A DNA stretch of 64,000 nucleotides from Pelagisphaera sp964404745 (GTDB lineage Bacteria > Verrucomicrobiota > Verrucomicrobiia > Opitutales > Opitutaceae). Position 1 is the first letter of the stretch. Every line of letters begins with the position of its first letter. The stretch lies in the NCBI GenBank assembly GCA_964404745.1, contig CAYOLG010000027.1, positions 1-64,000 on the forward strand, given 5' to 3'. Made by a program: the position numbers and the translations under genes. Under the pieces are notes generated by a model. It was not told the origin of the DNA, made no database searches, and was given only the letters and a program-made list of their open reading frames with translations. This document shows, in pieces, positions 17,117 to 24,794 of the stretch.

Positions 17117-18714
17117 GCAACGACCCATCCGATAATAAACACGCCACGCTCGCCGAAGCCGAGGAAGCTCCTCTACTGAAGCGGTTCGGAATTTATACCA
17201 AGCTTTCAGGACCCGGTTGGCTTCAAGGAGCGATTACCCTGGGAGGCGGATCTCTCGCTGGCGCGCTATACCTCGGCGTCATCGCAGGCTTCGGACTCCT
17301 GTGGTTGCAGCCGCTGGCCATGCTGTGCGGCATCGTCATGCTTTCGGCTATCGCCTACGTGACCTTGTCCACCGGGAAAGCGCCCTTCGGGCTGGTGAAC
17401 AATCACCTTTCCCCCGCGCTCGGATGGGCCTGGATGATCGCCACCATCATGGCCAATATTGTTTGGTGCATGCCTCAGTTCAATCTGGGACGGGCGGCCA
17501 TTCAGCAAAACCTGCTTCCCTTCGTCGGAGACAGCACGGCTTCTACCGTGGTCATCTGCATTATCCTCCTGGCTATCGGCTTCGTCGTTAACATTCTCTA
17601 CGAATCAGAGGGCTCAGGGCGTCGGGCTTTCGACCTGATCATCAAAGCCATGGTCGGTCTCATTGTCGTGTCTTTTTTCGCGGTAACGCTAACGCTCTTC
17701 ATCAGCGGGGACATAAGTATCGGCAAGATTCTCGGCGGCATAATTCCTAATCCTAAACTTCTAGTAGAGCCCGCCGCGGGGTACGCGAATCTCATCGCCC
17801 AATCTTCTCAGCCGGAGTGGTGGACCGCTAAAATTGCCAACGATCAGCGCGACATCATAATCACCGCTTTTGGAACAGCGGTAGGGATCAACATGACTTG
17901 GCTCCTCCCCTACTCCTTGCTCAAAAAGAAGTGGGGGAAGGTGCATCGAAGCTTCTCGATGTTCGATTTATCGATAGGACTATTCGTCCCCTTCTTTCTG
18001 GCGACCGGGTGCGTCGTTATCGCCTCGGCTTCCCAGTTTCACGGCCAAACCGGCGATGTCGACCCAGGAGCCGGCGCCGCCACGCTCGCCCAGCTGGCAG
18101 AAGCCCATCCTGGCCTGCCCAATGCAGCCGACCAGGAATTGGCTCTCACCTTGGTCAAACGCGACAATTTTCAGCTAGCTACTACGCTTGAGCCCCTCGC
18201 AGGCAAAGTGGTTTCCCAAACTATATTCGGTCTTGGAGTATTGGGAATGGCTGTATCGACGATTATTATACTCATGCTCATCAATGGTCTGGCTTTCCAG
18301 GAACTGCTAGGAAAGCGGGGAGACAAGGGGGCTCACTACCTCGGTTGCGCGGTATCCGGAGTCGCGGGATTCGCAGGACCTTTTATTTGGACGGGAGCCG
18401 CGGCAGCAGCTCTGGCAATACCCACCTCCGTAATCGGAGGCTCTCTGATTCCCATAGCCTATTTCACATTCCTGCTAATGATGAATTCCAAGAAAGTTCT
18501 GGGAGAGGATAGGCCCCAAGGGTCCGCTCGAATCATTTGGAACGTTCTCATGGTATTGGCCACGGGTATCGCCACGATCGGATCGATCTGGGTGCTGTCC
18601 GGAAAAGCCCATTTCAACAGCTGGCAAGGAATGATCCCAGCCGCTGGCCTTGGGCTCTTGGTCATTTTGCTCGTCGTGGGGGTCGCCTCGTTTATCAAGA
18701 ACGAAAAAAGCTAA
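17113..18714 (+). CDS. Nramp-fold membrane carrier lacking canonical metal-binding motifs
   Basis: The 533-aa protein has about eleven or twelve membrane segments with the Nramp opening KLSGPGWLQGAITLGGGS and LLWLQPLAMLCGIVML. In true Nramp manganese/iron transporters the first segment carries DPGN and the sixth MPH. Here the corresponding places read LGGGSLAG (residues 43-50) and INMTWLLPYS (about 258-267), so the metal-binding Asp, Asn and His are missing. A periplasmic loop after segment seven (VDPGAGAATLAQLAEAHPG) is unusually long. The gene overlaps the isomerase upstream (ATGA) and the MocA oxidoreductase downstream (TAATG), which ties it to small-molecule catabolism and not to metal uptake. 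Databases often label such proteins divalent metal transporters; I consider that doubtful. Confidence 0.82.
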   Translation: MSNDPSDNKHATLAEAEEAPLLKRFGIYTKLSGPGWLQGAITLGGGSLAGALYLGVIAGFGLLWLQPLAMLCGIVMLSAIAYVTLSTGKAPFGLVNNHLSPALGWAWMIATIMANIVWCMPQFNLGRAAIQQNLLPFVGDSTASTVVICIILLAIGFVVNILYESEGSGRRAFDLIIKAMVGLIVVSFFAVTLTLFISGDISIGKILGGIIPNPKLLVEPAAGYANLIAQSSQPEWWTAKIANDQRDIIITAFGTAVGINMTWLLPYSLLKKKWGKVHRSFSMFDLSIGLFVPFFLATGCVVIASASQFHGQTGDVDPGAGAATLAQLAEAHPGLPNAADQELALTLVKRDNFQLATTLEPLAGKVVSQTIFGLGVLGMAVSTIIILMLINGLAFQELLGKRGDKGAHYLGCAVSGVAGFAGPFIWTGAAAAALAIPTSVIGGSLIPIAYFTFLLMMNSKKVLGEDRPQGSARIIWNVLMVLATGIATIGSIWVLSGKAHFNSWQGMIPAAGLGLLVILLVVGVASFIKNEKS

Positions 18715-19760
18715 TGAAATTTGGAATTATCGGTTCGGGCATGATCGCCCGGTTTCACGCAAAGGCCATCGAAGCGATGCCTGGATCCGAGCTATGCTCG
18801 ATCTGCAGTCGAAACGCAGTAAGCTCGGGAGCGCTAAGCCAGGAATTCGGGTGCCAGGCCTTTACCGATCTCGATGTATTTCTCGCGGATACGGAGTTGG
18901 AGATCGTTACGATCGCCACGCCGTCCGGGGCCCACCTGGAGCCAACCATAGCTGCGGCTCGAGCCGGAAAGCACGTCATCTGCGAAAAGCCGTTGGAGAT
19001 TACCACTGAGCGCGTAGACCAGATGGCTGCAGCGGGCAAAGAATACGGTGTCACTATTTCGGGGATCTTCAACCGCCGCTTCAATCTCGGTCTAGCCGCT
19101 CTAAAGCGAGCCGTCGACGAGGGTCGATTCGGCCAAATCTCTTTGGCCGATGCCTATATTAAATGGTATCGAGACCAAGACTACTTTGATTCAGGCCAAT
19201 GGCGTGGCACCTGGGAGCTCGATGGTGGAGGCGCCCTCATGAATCAGTCTATCCATGCTATCGACCAACTTCTCTACGTGGCCGGACCTGTGAAATCCGT
19301 CGTCGCCTCTACTGCTATGCTAGCCCACGAACGTATCGAGGTTGAAGATACCGCAGTGGCTCTACTGGAGTTCGAAAATGGAGCCAGAGGCGTGATCCAA
19401 GGATCTACCGCTTGCTGGTCCAAAAATGGGCATGCCGCTGAGGTCCAGATTTGCGGCGACAGCGGATCTGCCTTTCTGGCTGACGACAAGTTTCGCATCT
19501 GGGAATTCAAGGAAGAGGGGCCGGAAGACGAGAAGATTCGAGCGGAGCAAATGATCAGCGCTGACGCAATCGGGCAAGGAGCCAATGATCCCAGCGCTAT
19601 CGACTTTTCCGGCCATCAACGAAACTTCGAAGATGTTGTTCAGGCGATACAGGAAAACCGGGAGCCCTTGGTGAATGCGACTGAAGCTCGCAAAGCTGTC
19701 GCCCTGATCAACGCCATCTACGAAAGCGCTAAAAACGGCTCGAAGAAGATTTTGCTGTAA
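18714..19760 (+). CDS. Gfo/Idh/MocA family NAD(P)-dependent oxidoreductase
   Basis: The ATG at 18714 shares its A with the TAA of the transporter gene and begins MKFGIIGSGMIARFHAKAIE, a Rossmann fold; an open frame upstream is transporter sequence in another frame. The 348-aa product has TPSGAHLEP near 68, the family signature CEKPLEIT near 90 with the catalytic Lys, and GGGALMNQSIHAIDQLLY near 172, which carries the catalytic His/Asp. Family members oxidise or reduce sugar hydroxyl/keto groups. In this operon it could interconvert a 3-keto sugar or polyol made accessible by the isomerase. The HAD gene follows after 32 bp. Confidence 0.92.
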   Translation: MKFGIIGSGMIARFHAKAIEAMPGSELCSICSRNAVSSGALSQEFGCQAFTDLDVFLADTELEIVTIATPSGAHLEPTIAAARAGKHVICEKPLEITTERVDQMAAAGKEYGVTISGIFNRRFNLGLAALKRAVDEGRFGQISLADAYIKWYRDQDYFDSGQWRGTWELDGGGALMNQSIHAIDQLLYVAGPVKSVVASTAMLAHERIEVEDTAVALLEFENGARGVIQGSTACWSKNGHAAEVQICGDSGSAFLADDKFRIWEFKEEGPEDEKIRAEQMISADAIGQGANDPSAIDFSGHQRNFEDVVQAIQENREPLVNATEARKAVALINAIYESAKNGSKKILL

Positions 19761-19792
19761 CTGGCGAACTATTTGCCCGAAACGTCGAATCC

Positions 19793-20443
19793 ATGATCGA
19801 AGCGCTGATTTTCGATATAGACAACTGTCTGGCTCCGGCAATGGAGATCGGGACCGAACTCTACGGCCCTGCTCTCAAGGCCATCCAAGACGCGAATCGG
19901 GGAACGCTTTCATCCCAGGACATGGATGCGGCAATTCACGACATCTGGTCGCATCCATTCGATTGGGTGGCCGACAAGCACGGATTTTCGGGGCCGATGC
20001 GCGAGGCCGGACGTAATGAGTTTGTTAAACTAGAAACCCGAGGGCCTCTCTTTGGCTACGGCGATCTGTCTACGCTCGATTCCCTCGATATTCCCCTTTT
20101 CCTAGTGACCTCGGGCTTTCGTCGACTGCAAGAAAGCAAGGCGCGAGCGCTGGGAATCGTCGATCGTTTCCAAGAGATATTCGTCGATGCCCTCGACGAG
20201 CCAGAGACCCGACTGGGGAAAAAGAGAATCATTCAGGGAATTCTGGATAGTCACGGCTACCGTAAAGACACCATCATTGTGATCGGCGATAGTCCTCATT
20301 CGGAGATTAAGGCTGCTGCTGAGCTGGGTATCCGATCCGTACAAACATTGAGACCTGGAGTATCTCCCACTCTTAACGCCACCTATCAAATTCAAAGCTT
20401 GAGGGAATTGCCAGCTCTGCTGGAAAGAATCAATTCTGATTGA
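19793..20443 (+). CDS. HAD-superfamily hydrolase
   Basis: The 216-aa protein has motif I FDIDNCLA (Asp8 and Asp10), motif II FLVTSGF near 104, a Lys at motif III and motif IV VIGDSPHSE near 163, so it is a small HAD phosphatase with a helical cap. It ends the TIM barrel-carrier-MocA operon and may dephosphorylate a sugar phosphate or remove a damaged metabolite. Motif IV lacks the usual second Asp (DSPHSE in place of DSxxD), replaced by Glu, which can still bind magnesium. It runs into the minus-strand P-loop gene, leaving 62 bp between them. Confidence 0.85.
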   Translation: MIEALIFDIDNCLAPAMEIGTELYGPALKAIQDANRGTLSSQDMDAAIHDIWSHPFDWVADKHGFSGPMREAGRNEFVKLETRGPLFGYGDLSTLDSLDIPLFLVTSGFRRLQESKARALGIVDRFQEIFVDALDEPETRLGKKRIIQGILDSHGYRKDTIIVIGDSPHSEIKAAAELGIRSVQTLRPGVSPTLNATYQIQSLRELPALLERINSD

Positions 20444-20505
20444 GGAACCCCAGTGGCGGGATAAGTGGCTGGTATATCGAAAATCTTGATATCGATAGTC
20501 TCAGC

Positions 20506-21264
20506 TCACTGAAAGATATCCAGCGTTCTTATGTCAGGAACCGGATTCTGTCGCTTACCCGAACCTCGTCTGGCCAGGAACGGATCCTTGCTCGGATCCC
20601 CGGCGTTAGCCTCCTCCCCTTCAAAAGGCGACTCATCTTCTTCATCATCATCGTCTTCGAAGACGAATTCATCTGCATCGTCGAAAAGCTTGGTCATCCG
20701 ACGCACTTCATATGCTAGTATCAAGGACGGATTAGAAACGCGGCCCTTCTTCACAAACTCGAACAAACAAGGATAGTATTGCTTGGTGTAGCGCTCCTTG
20801 AACGCGTCAACCCACTTGTTGGAAGCCCCGTCTCGATTCGCCAGCAAGACAACATCGGAAAAATGAATACAGCAATCGTACCAAGCGATCAATTTCCCAT
20901 TGTTCTGGACTCTGAAGCAATCGACAACGCAAATCACTCTCGCCAATTCGTACTCAGACCCATGCAGCCATTCGTGGAACGATTCCACTACGTCAGCAGG
21001 GTCCGCGAGCCCGTCGGCAACAACGAAAATACAGTCTCCCGCGGCTGCACTCAAATTCAGTTTTCCACCTTCCCAATCATAGGTGAGCAGTTGGCGATTA
21101 GGTCGGCTAGCAGAGGGCAGCGCGTTCCACTTTTCCACTTCCTCCTTCGACACCCAAATTTGGGCCGAAGTGGCCGGATCCACTCCATGTTCAACGAGGT
21201 CGGACACCACCGCGGCTCGACCACTCCCTCGAGATCCCAAAATTAGGTATACGTCTTTCTTCAA
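20506..21264 (-). CDS. CobW-like P-loop protein with altered Walker A
   Basis: There is no ATG upstream in frame; TTG at 21264 gives MKKDVYLILGSRGSGRA, a P-loop directly at the N-terminus, as expected. The 252-aa protein continues with VVADGLADPADVV near 73, RVICVVDCFRV near 99, IHFSDVVLLANRDGASNKW near 122 (a GTPase-type NKxD-like position) and YPCLFEFVKKGRVSNPSLIL, followed by a strongly acidic tail (EFVFEDDDDEEDE). The layout is that of COG0523/CobW-like GTPases, but Walker A reads GSRGSGRA where GxxGxGKT is normal, so the nucleotide-binding Lys is Arg and the Thr is Ala. It starts 38 bp after aroC. Conserved in Verrucomicrobia from memory; function unknown. Confidence 0.65.
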   Translation of the reverse strand: MKKDVYLILGSRGSGRAAVVSDLVEHGVDPATSAQIWVSKEEVEKWNALPSASRPNRQLLTYDWEGGKLNLSAAAGDCIFVVADGLADPADVVESFHEWLHGSEYELARVICVVDCFRVQNNGKLIAWYDCCIHFSDVVLLANRDGASNKWVDAFKERYTKQYYPCLFEFVKKGRVSNPSLILAYEVRRMTKLFDDADEFVFEDDDDEEDESPFEGEEANAGDPSKDPFLARRGSGKRQNPVPDIRTLDIFQ

Positions 21265-21302
21265 GCTTAGAGCGATCTTATGGATTCGAGATAAGCAGAG
21301 AA

Positions 21303-22391
21303 TCAGAATGTAAAGAGCCGATTTTGGGCGTGCTGACGCATCCAATGATCCACTACTACCAAATTCGTCATTGCTTCGACAATAGGCACCGCTCGCGGGA
21401 GAACGCAGGGATCGTGGCGCCCTCGAGCCTGCAACTCCGTTTCCTTTCCTTCTGTATCCACGGTTGGCTGAGACTGTAGCAAAGTGGCGGTTGGCTTGAA
21501 CGCCACTCGAAACCTAACTTCCTCGCCATTGGTGATCCCTCCTTGCACGCCACCTGAACGATTCGTTCTAGTGCGAATCTTCCCATCCCGATTCTCGAAA
21601 TGATCGTTGTGCTCGGAGCCTTTCATCGATGCGCCGGCAAATCCGCTACCTACTTCGAATCCTTTCGTCGCTGGCAGTGAAAGCATGGCTTTTGCCAAGT
21701 CCGCTTCGAATCGATCAAAAACCGGCTCGCCCAGACCCACAGGGAGATTGCGGGCAACGCATTCGATTATGCCGCCCACAGAATCGCCCTGGCTACGGAC
21801 GTCGCGAATCCGTTCTATCATCGACTGGGCCGTCTCAGCATGCGGGCAACGAACGGGATTGGCTTCCACTAGGGCCAACGACACATCTGCGGAATCAGGC
21901 ATCTCAATATCGTGGATACGCTTTACATAAGCGATCGTTTCGACACCTGCAGCCTCCTTCAAAATCTTTTTCGCCACCGCGCCAGCGGCTACTCGACCAA
22001 TGGTCTCCCGAGCCGAGGATCTTCCACCCCCTTCAGGATTCCGGTGCCCGTACTTAGCCTGGTAAGTATAGTCGGCATGGGAGGGGCGAAACTTTTCCTT
22101 CATTTCCGCATACGCTTCCGGACGCTGGTCCTTGTTGAATACCAGCATGGAAATGGGCGTGCCCGTGGTCTTGCCTTCGTACAGTCCAGACAAAATTTGC
22201 ACGCGGTCCGACTCTTTACGCGGCGTCACGATATCGCTCTGACCGGGCCGGCGGCGGTCGAGTTCGAACTGTATTTCTTCCACGGACAATGGAAGGTTTG
22301 GAGGGCAGCCATCGATGACGACCCCAACCGCTCCCCCATGGCTTTCACCCCAAGTGCTGATTGTAAATAACTTGCCGAAGCTGTTTGGCAT
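21303..22391 (-). CDS. aroC: Chorismate synthase
   Basis: The 362-aa protein starts MPNSFGKLFTISTWGESHG, with the AroC signature containing the first catalytic His, and has YRPGQSD-like RRRPGQSDIVTPR near 48, HADYTYQAKYG near 105 and GGGRSSARETIGRVAAGAVA near 120, plus the FMN-binding R/N region NRSGGVQGGITNGE near 283. It makes chorismate from EPSP in the cytoplasm and needs reduced FMN. Length and motifs are normal. The P-loop gene follows on the same strand; cysE lies 127 bp upstream in the same direction. Confidence 0.97.
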   Translation of the reverse strand: MPNSFGKLFTISTWGESHGGAVGVVIDGCPPNLPLSVEEIQFELDRRRPGQSDIVTPRKESDRVQILSGLYEGKTTGTPISMLVFNKDQRPEAYAEMKEKFRPSHADYTYQAKYGHRNPEGGGRSSARETIGRVAAGAVAKKILKEAAGVETIAYVKRIHDIEMPDSADVSLALVEANPVRCPHAETAQSMIERIRDVRSQGDSVGGIIECVARNLPVGLGEPVFDRFEADLAKAMLSLPATKGFEVGSGFAGASMKGSEHNDHFENRDGKIRTRTNRSGGVQGGITNGEEVRFRVAFKPTATLLQSQPTVDTEGKETELQARGRHDPCVLPRAVPIVEAMTNLVVVDHWMRQHAQNRLFTF

Positions 22392-22518
22392 GCGAAGACC
22401 CTACGCCCATGTTTGCCCGGATAAAGTAAAAAGTACGGCCCATTTGCGGCTCGCCCGTAAAGATCACGGGGCGTGAGATCGCCCGCACCCGATATCATCT
22501 ACGAAAAACAGACTCTAG

Positions 22519-23334
22519 CTAAATGACCGGATCGAAATCGCCTAAGTCCCCATTTCCGATTTGCTGATTCATGCCTAAGGCCGGACTCGCTTCTTTGCAG
22601 GTTCCGATATTCTTAGCGGGAACCCCTACTACCGTGCAGTGAGGTTTGACATCCTTTAGGACGACGCTACCGGCCCCAATCTTGGCGCCTTCTCCGATCT
22701 TAATGTTGCCAAGGACTTTCGCTCCAGCCGCGATGAGCACACCATCGCCAACTTTCGGATGCCGATCGCCCCTCTCTTTGCCGGTACCGCCCAGCGTCAC
22801 TCCATGCAACAAGGAAACATTGTTCCCGACCACAGCGGTCTCGCCGATTACGACTCCCGTAGCGTGATCAATCAGTATCCCATGGCCAATCGTCGCCGCG
22901 GGATGTATGTCCACGCCGAATACTCTGGAAATCAAGCTTTGCAAATAAAGGGCCAGCGTCTTCCGCTCTTCATACCAAAGATGATGGGCAAACCTGTACG
23001 CTGATAGGGCATGGAAGCCTTTGAAAAACAAAAACGGGGTCAGGTAGCCATTGGCCGCCGGGTCACGATCCTTTACGACCTGCAAATCAATTCGAATACT
23101 TTGCCGCAGTCCTTCCTCGGATTCTAGGATCTCCAGAAATAGGTCGCGAAGCGTGATCCCCGGCAGGATTTCGTCCCGCAATTTCGAGGCAAGCGTATAG
23201 CTAAGGGCCGCATCAAACGATTTCTGTCCATGAATCGTCTCTTCAAGATAAGCGACTAGCAAACGTTCGTTCTTGCCCGCCTGTTCAGCTTCCTCTCGAA
23301 GCGATTCCCAAATAATGTCCTTGCTAGATTCCAT
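22519..23334 (-). CDS. cysE: Serine O-acetyltransferase
   Basis: Starting from the ATG at 23334 (MESSKDIIWESLREEAE) the protein is 271 aa, as usual for CysE; the frame above it to 23385 is probably leader. It has the N-terminal helical SATase domain (residues 1-140), then left-handed parallel beta-helix hexapeptide repeats with the active-site stretch DIHPAATIGHGILIDHATG, VVGNNVSLLHGVTLGGTGK and DRHPKVGDGVLIAAGA. It forms O-acetylserine for cysteine synthesis. The C-terminal tail after VVGVPAK is long enough to form the regulatory complex with cysteine synthase and ends in Ile (FDPVI), as in cysteine-synthase-complex forming CysE enzymes. Confidence 0.95.
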   Translation of the reverse strand: MESSKDIIWESLREEAEQAGKNERLLVAYLEETIHGQKSFDAALSYTLASKLRDEILPGITLRDLFLEILESEEGLRQSIRIDLQVVKDRDPAANGYLTPFLFFKGFHALSAYRFAHHLWYEERKTLALYLQSLISRVFGVDIHPAATIGHGILIDHATGVVIGETAVVGNNVSLLHGVTLGGTGKERGDRHPKVGDGVLIAAGAKVLGNIKIGEGAKIGAGSVVLKDVKPHCTVVGVPAKNIGTCKEASPALGMNQQIGNGDLGDFDPVI

Positions 23335-23569
23335 AATAAGATTCGAGCGAAGAGGAAGGATAGACGATGCCGATAGCAACGCCAACCCTAATTCTAGAGC
23401 CCTACAACCACAACGAGCTCCAAAGAAAATTTGATTGCAATAAGCAAAATTGCCGACAGGAACGCCCGCCCTATACTATTTACGGGGCAAAGTTGGAGAG
23501 AATTCGACAAATTGAGGCTCCTTGATTATCCTGATTGCCTAAGCAGCAAACCTACTAGAATCAGACATA

Positions 23570-24604
23570 ATGAAGAAAATATTCATCCTACTCGCGGTTA
23601 CACTGACCGCATCTGCGATTAGTTTTGGGGACATAATCGTGACCAAAAGCGGTTCAAAAATCGTCGGAAAGATAGAAGGAATCGATGGTGGAAAAATTAC
23701 GGTCACCACGGATTTCGCCGGTAAGATCGTCATTGACCAAGCCCAGGTCGATCAAATGACTACCGACGAACCTGTGTTCGTCTCCCTCGAGAGTGGAGCG
23801 GCCTATTCTGGAAAAGTTACCGTATCTCCCAATGGCGTTCTAAATGTCGCAACCGACAACGGCGACCTCGCTGTTACTGTCGACAACGTCAAAGAAAGTT
23901 GGAGGCCAGGACAAAAAAGCCCCACTCAAATCAGAAACACGCGAAAATGGGCCTATCAGGCAGCCTTAGACTTGACCGGCAAAAGCGGAAACTCGGAAAG
24001 CACTGGTTTCGGAATGAACTTGCGAGCCACCCTCCAAGGTCCGGATGACAGGCTAGAATTCTTCGGTCGGGCTAATTTCGAGGAAACCGATGGAGCCACG
24101 AGCGCCGACGACGCCAGAGCTGGAGTTGATTATTCCAACCAACTAAATGAGGCTTGGAACTGGTATGTCAGCAGCGAGTTTGGACGAGATGTTATCAAAG
24201 ATACCGATCTGTTCGTCAACACCGCCGCTGGTTTTGGATTTACCTTCACCAATACGGACACCCGTTTCCTCAATCTCAGGGGCGGTGTCGGTTATCGCTT
24301 TGAGAATTATTCCAAATTCACTAGCCGCGAGGATCTGAACGCTGCCAGTATGGACTTCGGACTCGAGCATAAAGAGAAACTCAAGTGGGGCAACCTTGTT
24401 AACCGCATCAAATTTACACCTACAGTAGAAGACTTCGGTAGCTTCCGAATCTATCAGGATACGGCAATCGATCTTCCTCTCAAAGTCGAACAATATAGCG
24501 TTAGACTAGGATTTTCCAACGACTATGATAGCGACGCGGATCTGAGTGGACTCGAAGAATTGGATACGACTTATTACATCCGCCTCGTACTCAATTGGCA
24601 GTAA
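23570..24604 (+). CDS. DUF481 family outer-membrane beta-barrel protein
   Basis: The 344-aa protein has a clean signal peptide MKKIFILLAVTLTASAISFGD. Residues 22-110 are a small beta domain built of two similar halves (VTKSGSKIVGKIEGIDGGKI and SLESGAAYSGKVTVSPNGVL). The remainder (about 125-344) is an amphipathic beta-barrel with alternating hydrophobic residues, AALDLTGKSGNSESTGFGM, and ends in aromatic-rich YYIRLVLNWQ. This is the DUF481 (YdiY-like) fold of a putative salt-induced or porin-like outer-membrane protein. It is transcribed away from cysE across a 235-bp shared upstream region. Its function is unknown. Confidence 0.85.
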   Translation: MKKIFILLAVTLTASAISFGDIIVTKSGSKIVGKIEGIDGGKITVTTDFAGKIVIDQAQVDQMTTDEPVFVSLESGAAYSGKVTVSPNGVLNVATDNGDLAVTVDNVKESWRPGQKSPTQIRNTRKWAYQAALDLTGKSGNSESTGFGMNLRATLQGPDDRLEFFGRANFEETDGATSADDARAGVDYSNQLNEAWNWYVSSEFGRDVIKDTDLFVNTAAGFGFTFTNTDTRFLNLRGGVGYRFENYSKFTSREDLNAASMDFGLEHKEKLKWGNLVNRIKFTPTVEDFGSFRIYQDTAIDLPLKVEQYSVRLGFSNDYDSDADLSGLEELDTTYYIRLVLNWQ

Positions 24605-24670
24605 ACTGCTGCACAGCATTAAAATGGCGGGGCCAACTATCCCCAGTCAGCCGAGCAGGACGCAATTTCG

Positions 24671-24696
24671 GCTGCTTAGAGATAAGCAGCCCTACC
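24671..24696. repeat. GGTAG-ended element, half copy
   Basis: The sequence gctgcttagagataagcagc followed by cctacc matches the right arm at 2828-2853, except for the six-base centre. It forms a 7-bp stem by itself. The left arm expected about 60 nt upstream is not recognisable. It lies in the space between the convergent DUF481 and ftsY genes. Confidence 0.55.
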
Positions 24697-24794
24697 ATAA
24701 AACGCGCGGGCTGGAGCGCAGCGCTACGGAACCCTGCCTTGCCACTAAAGAAATTATCACGCCAAGCCTCCCTACGAGCTTGGGGCATTGATCG

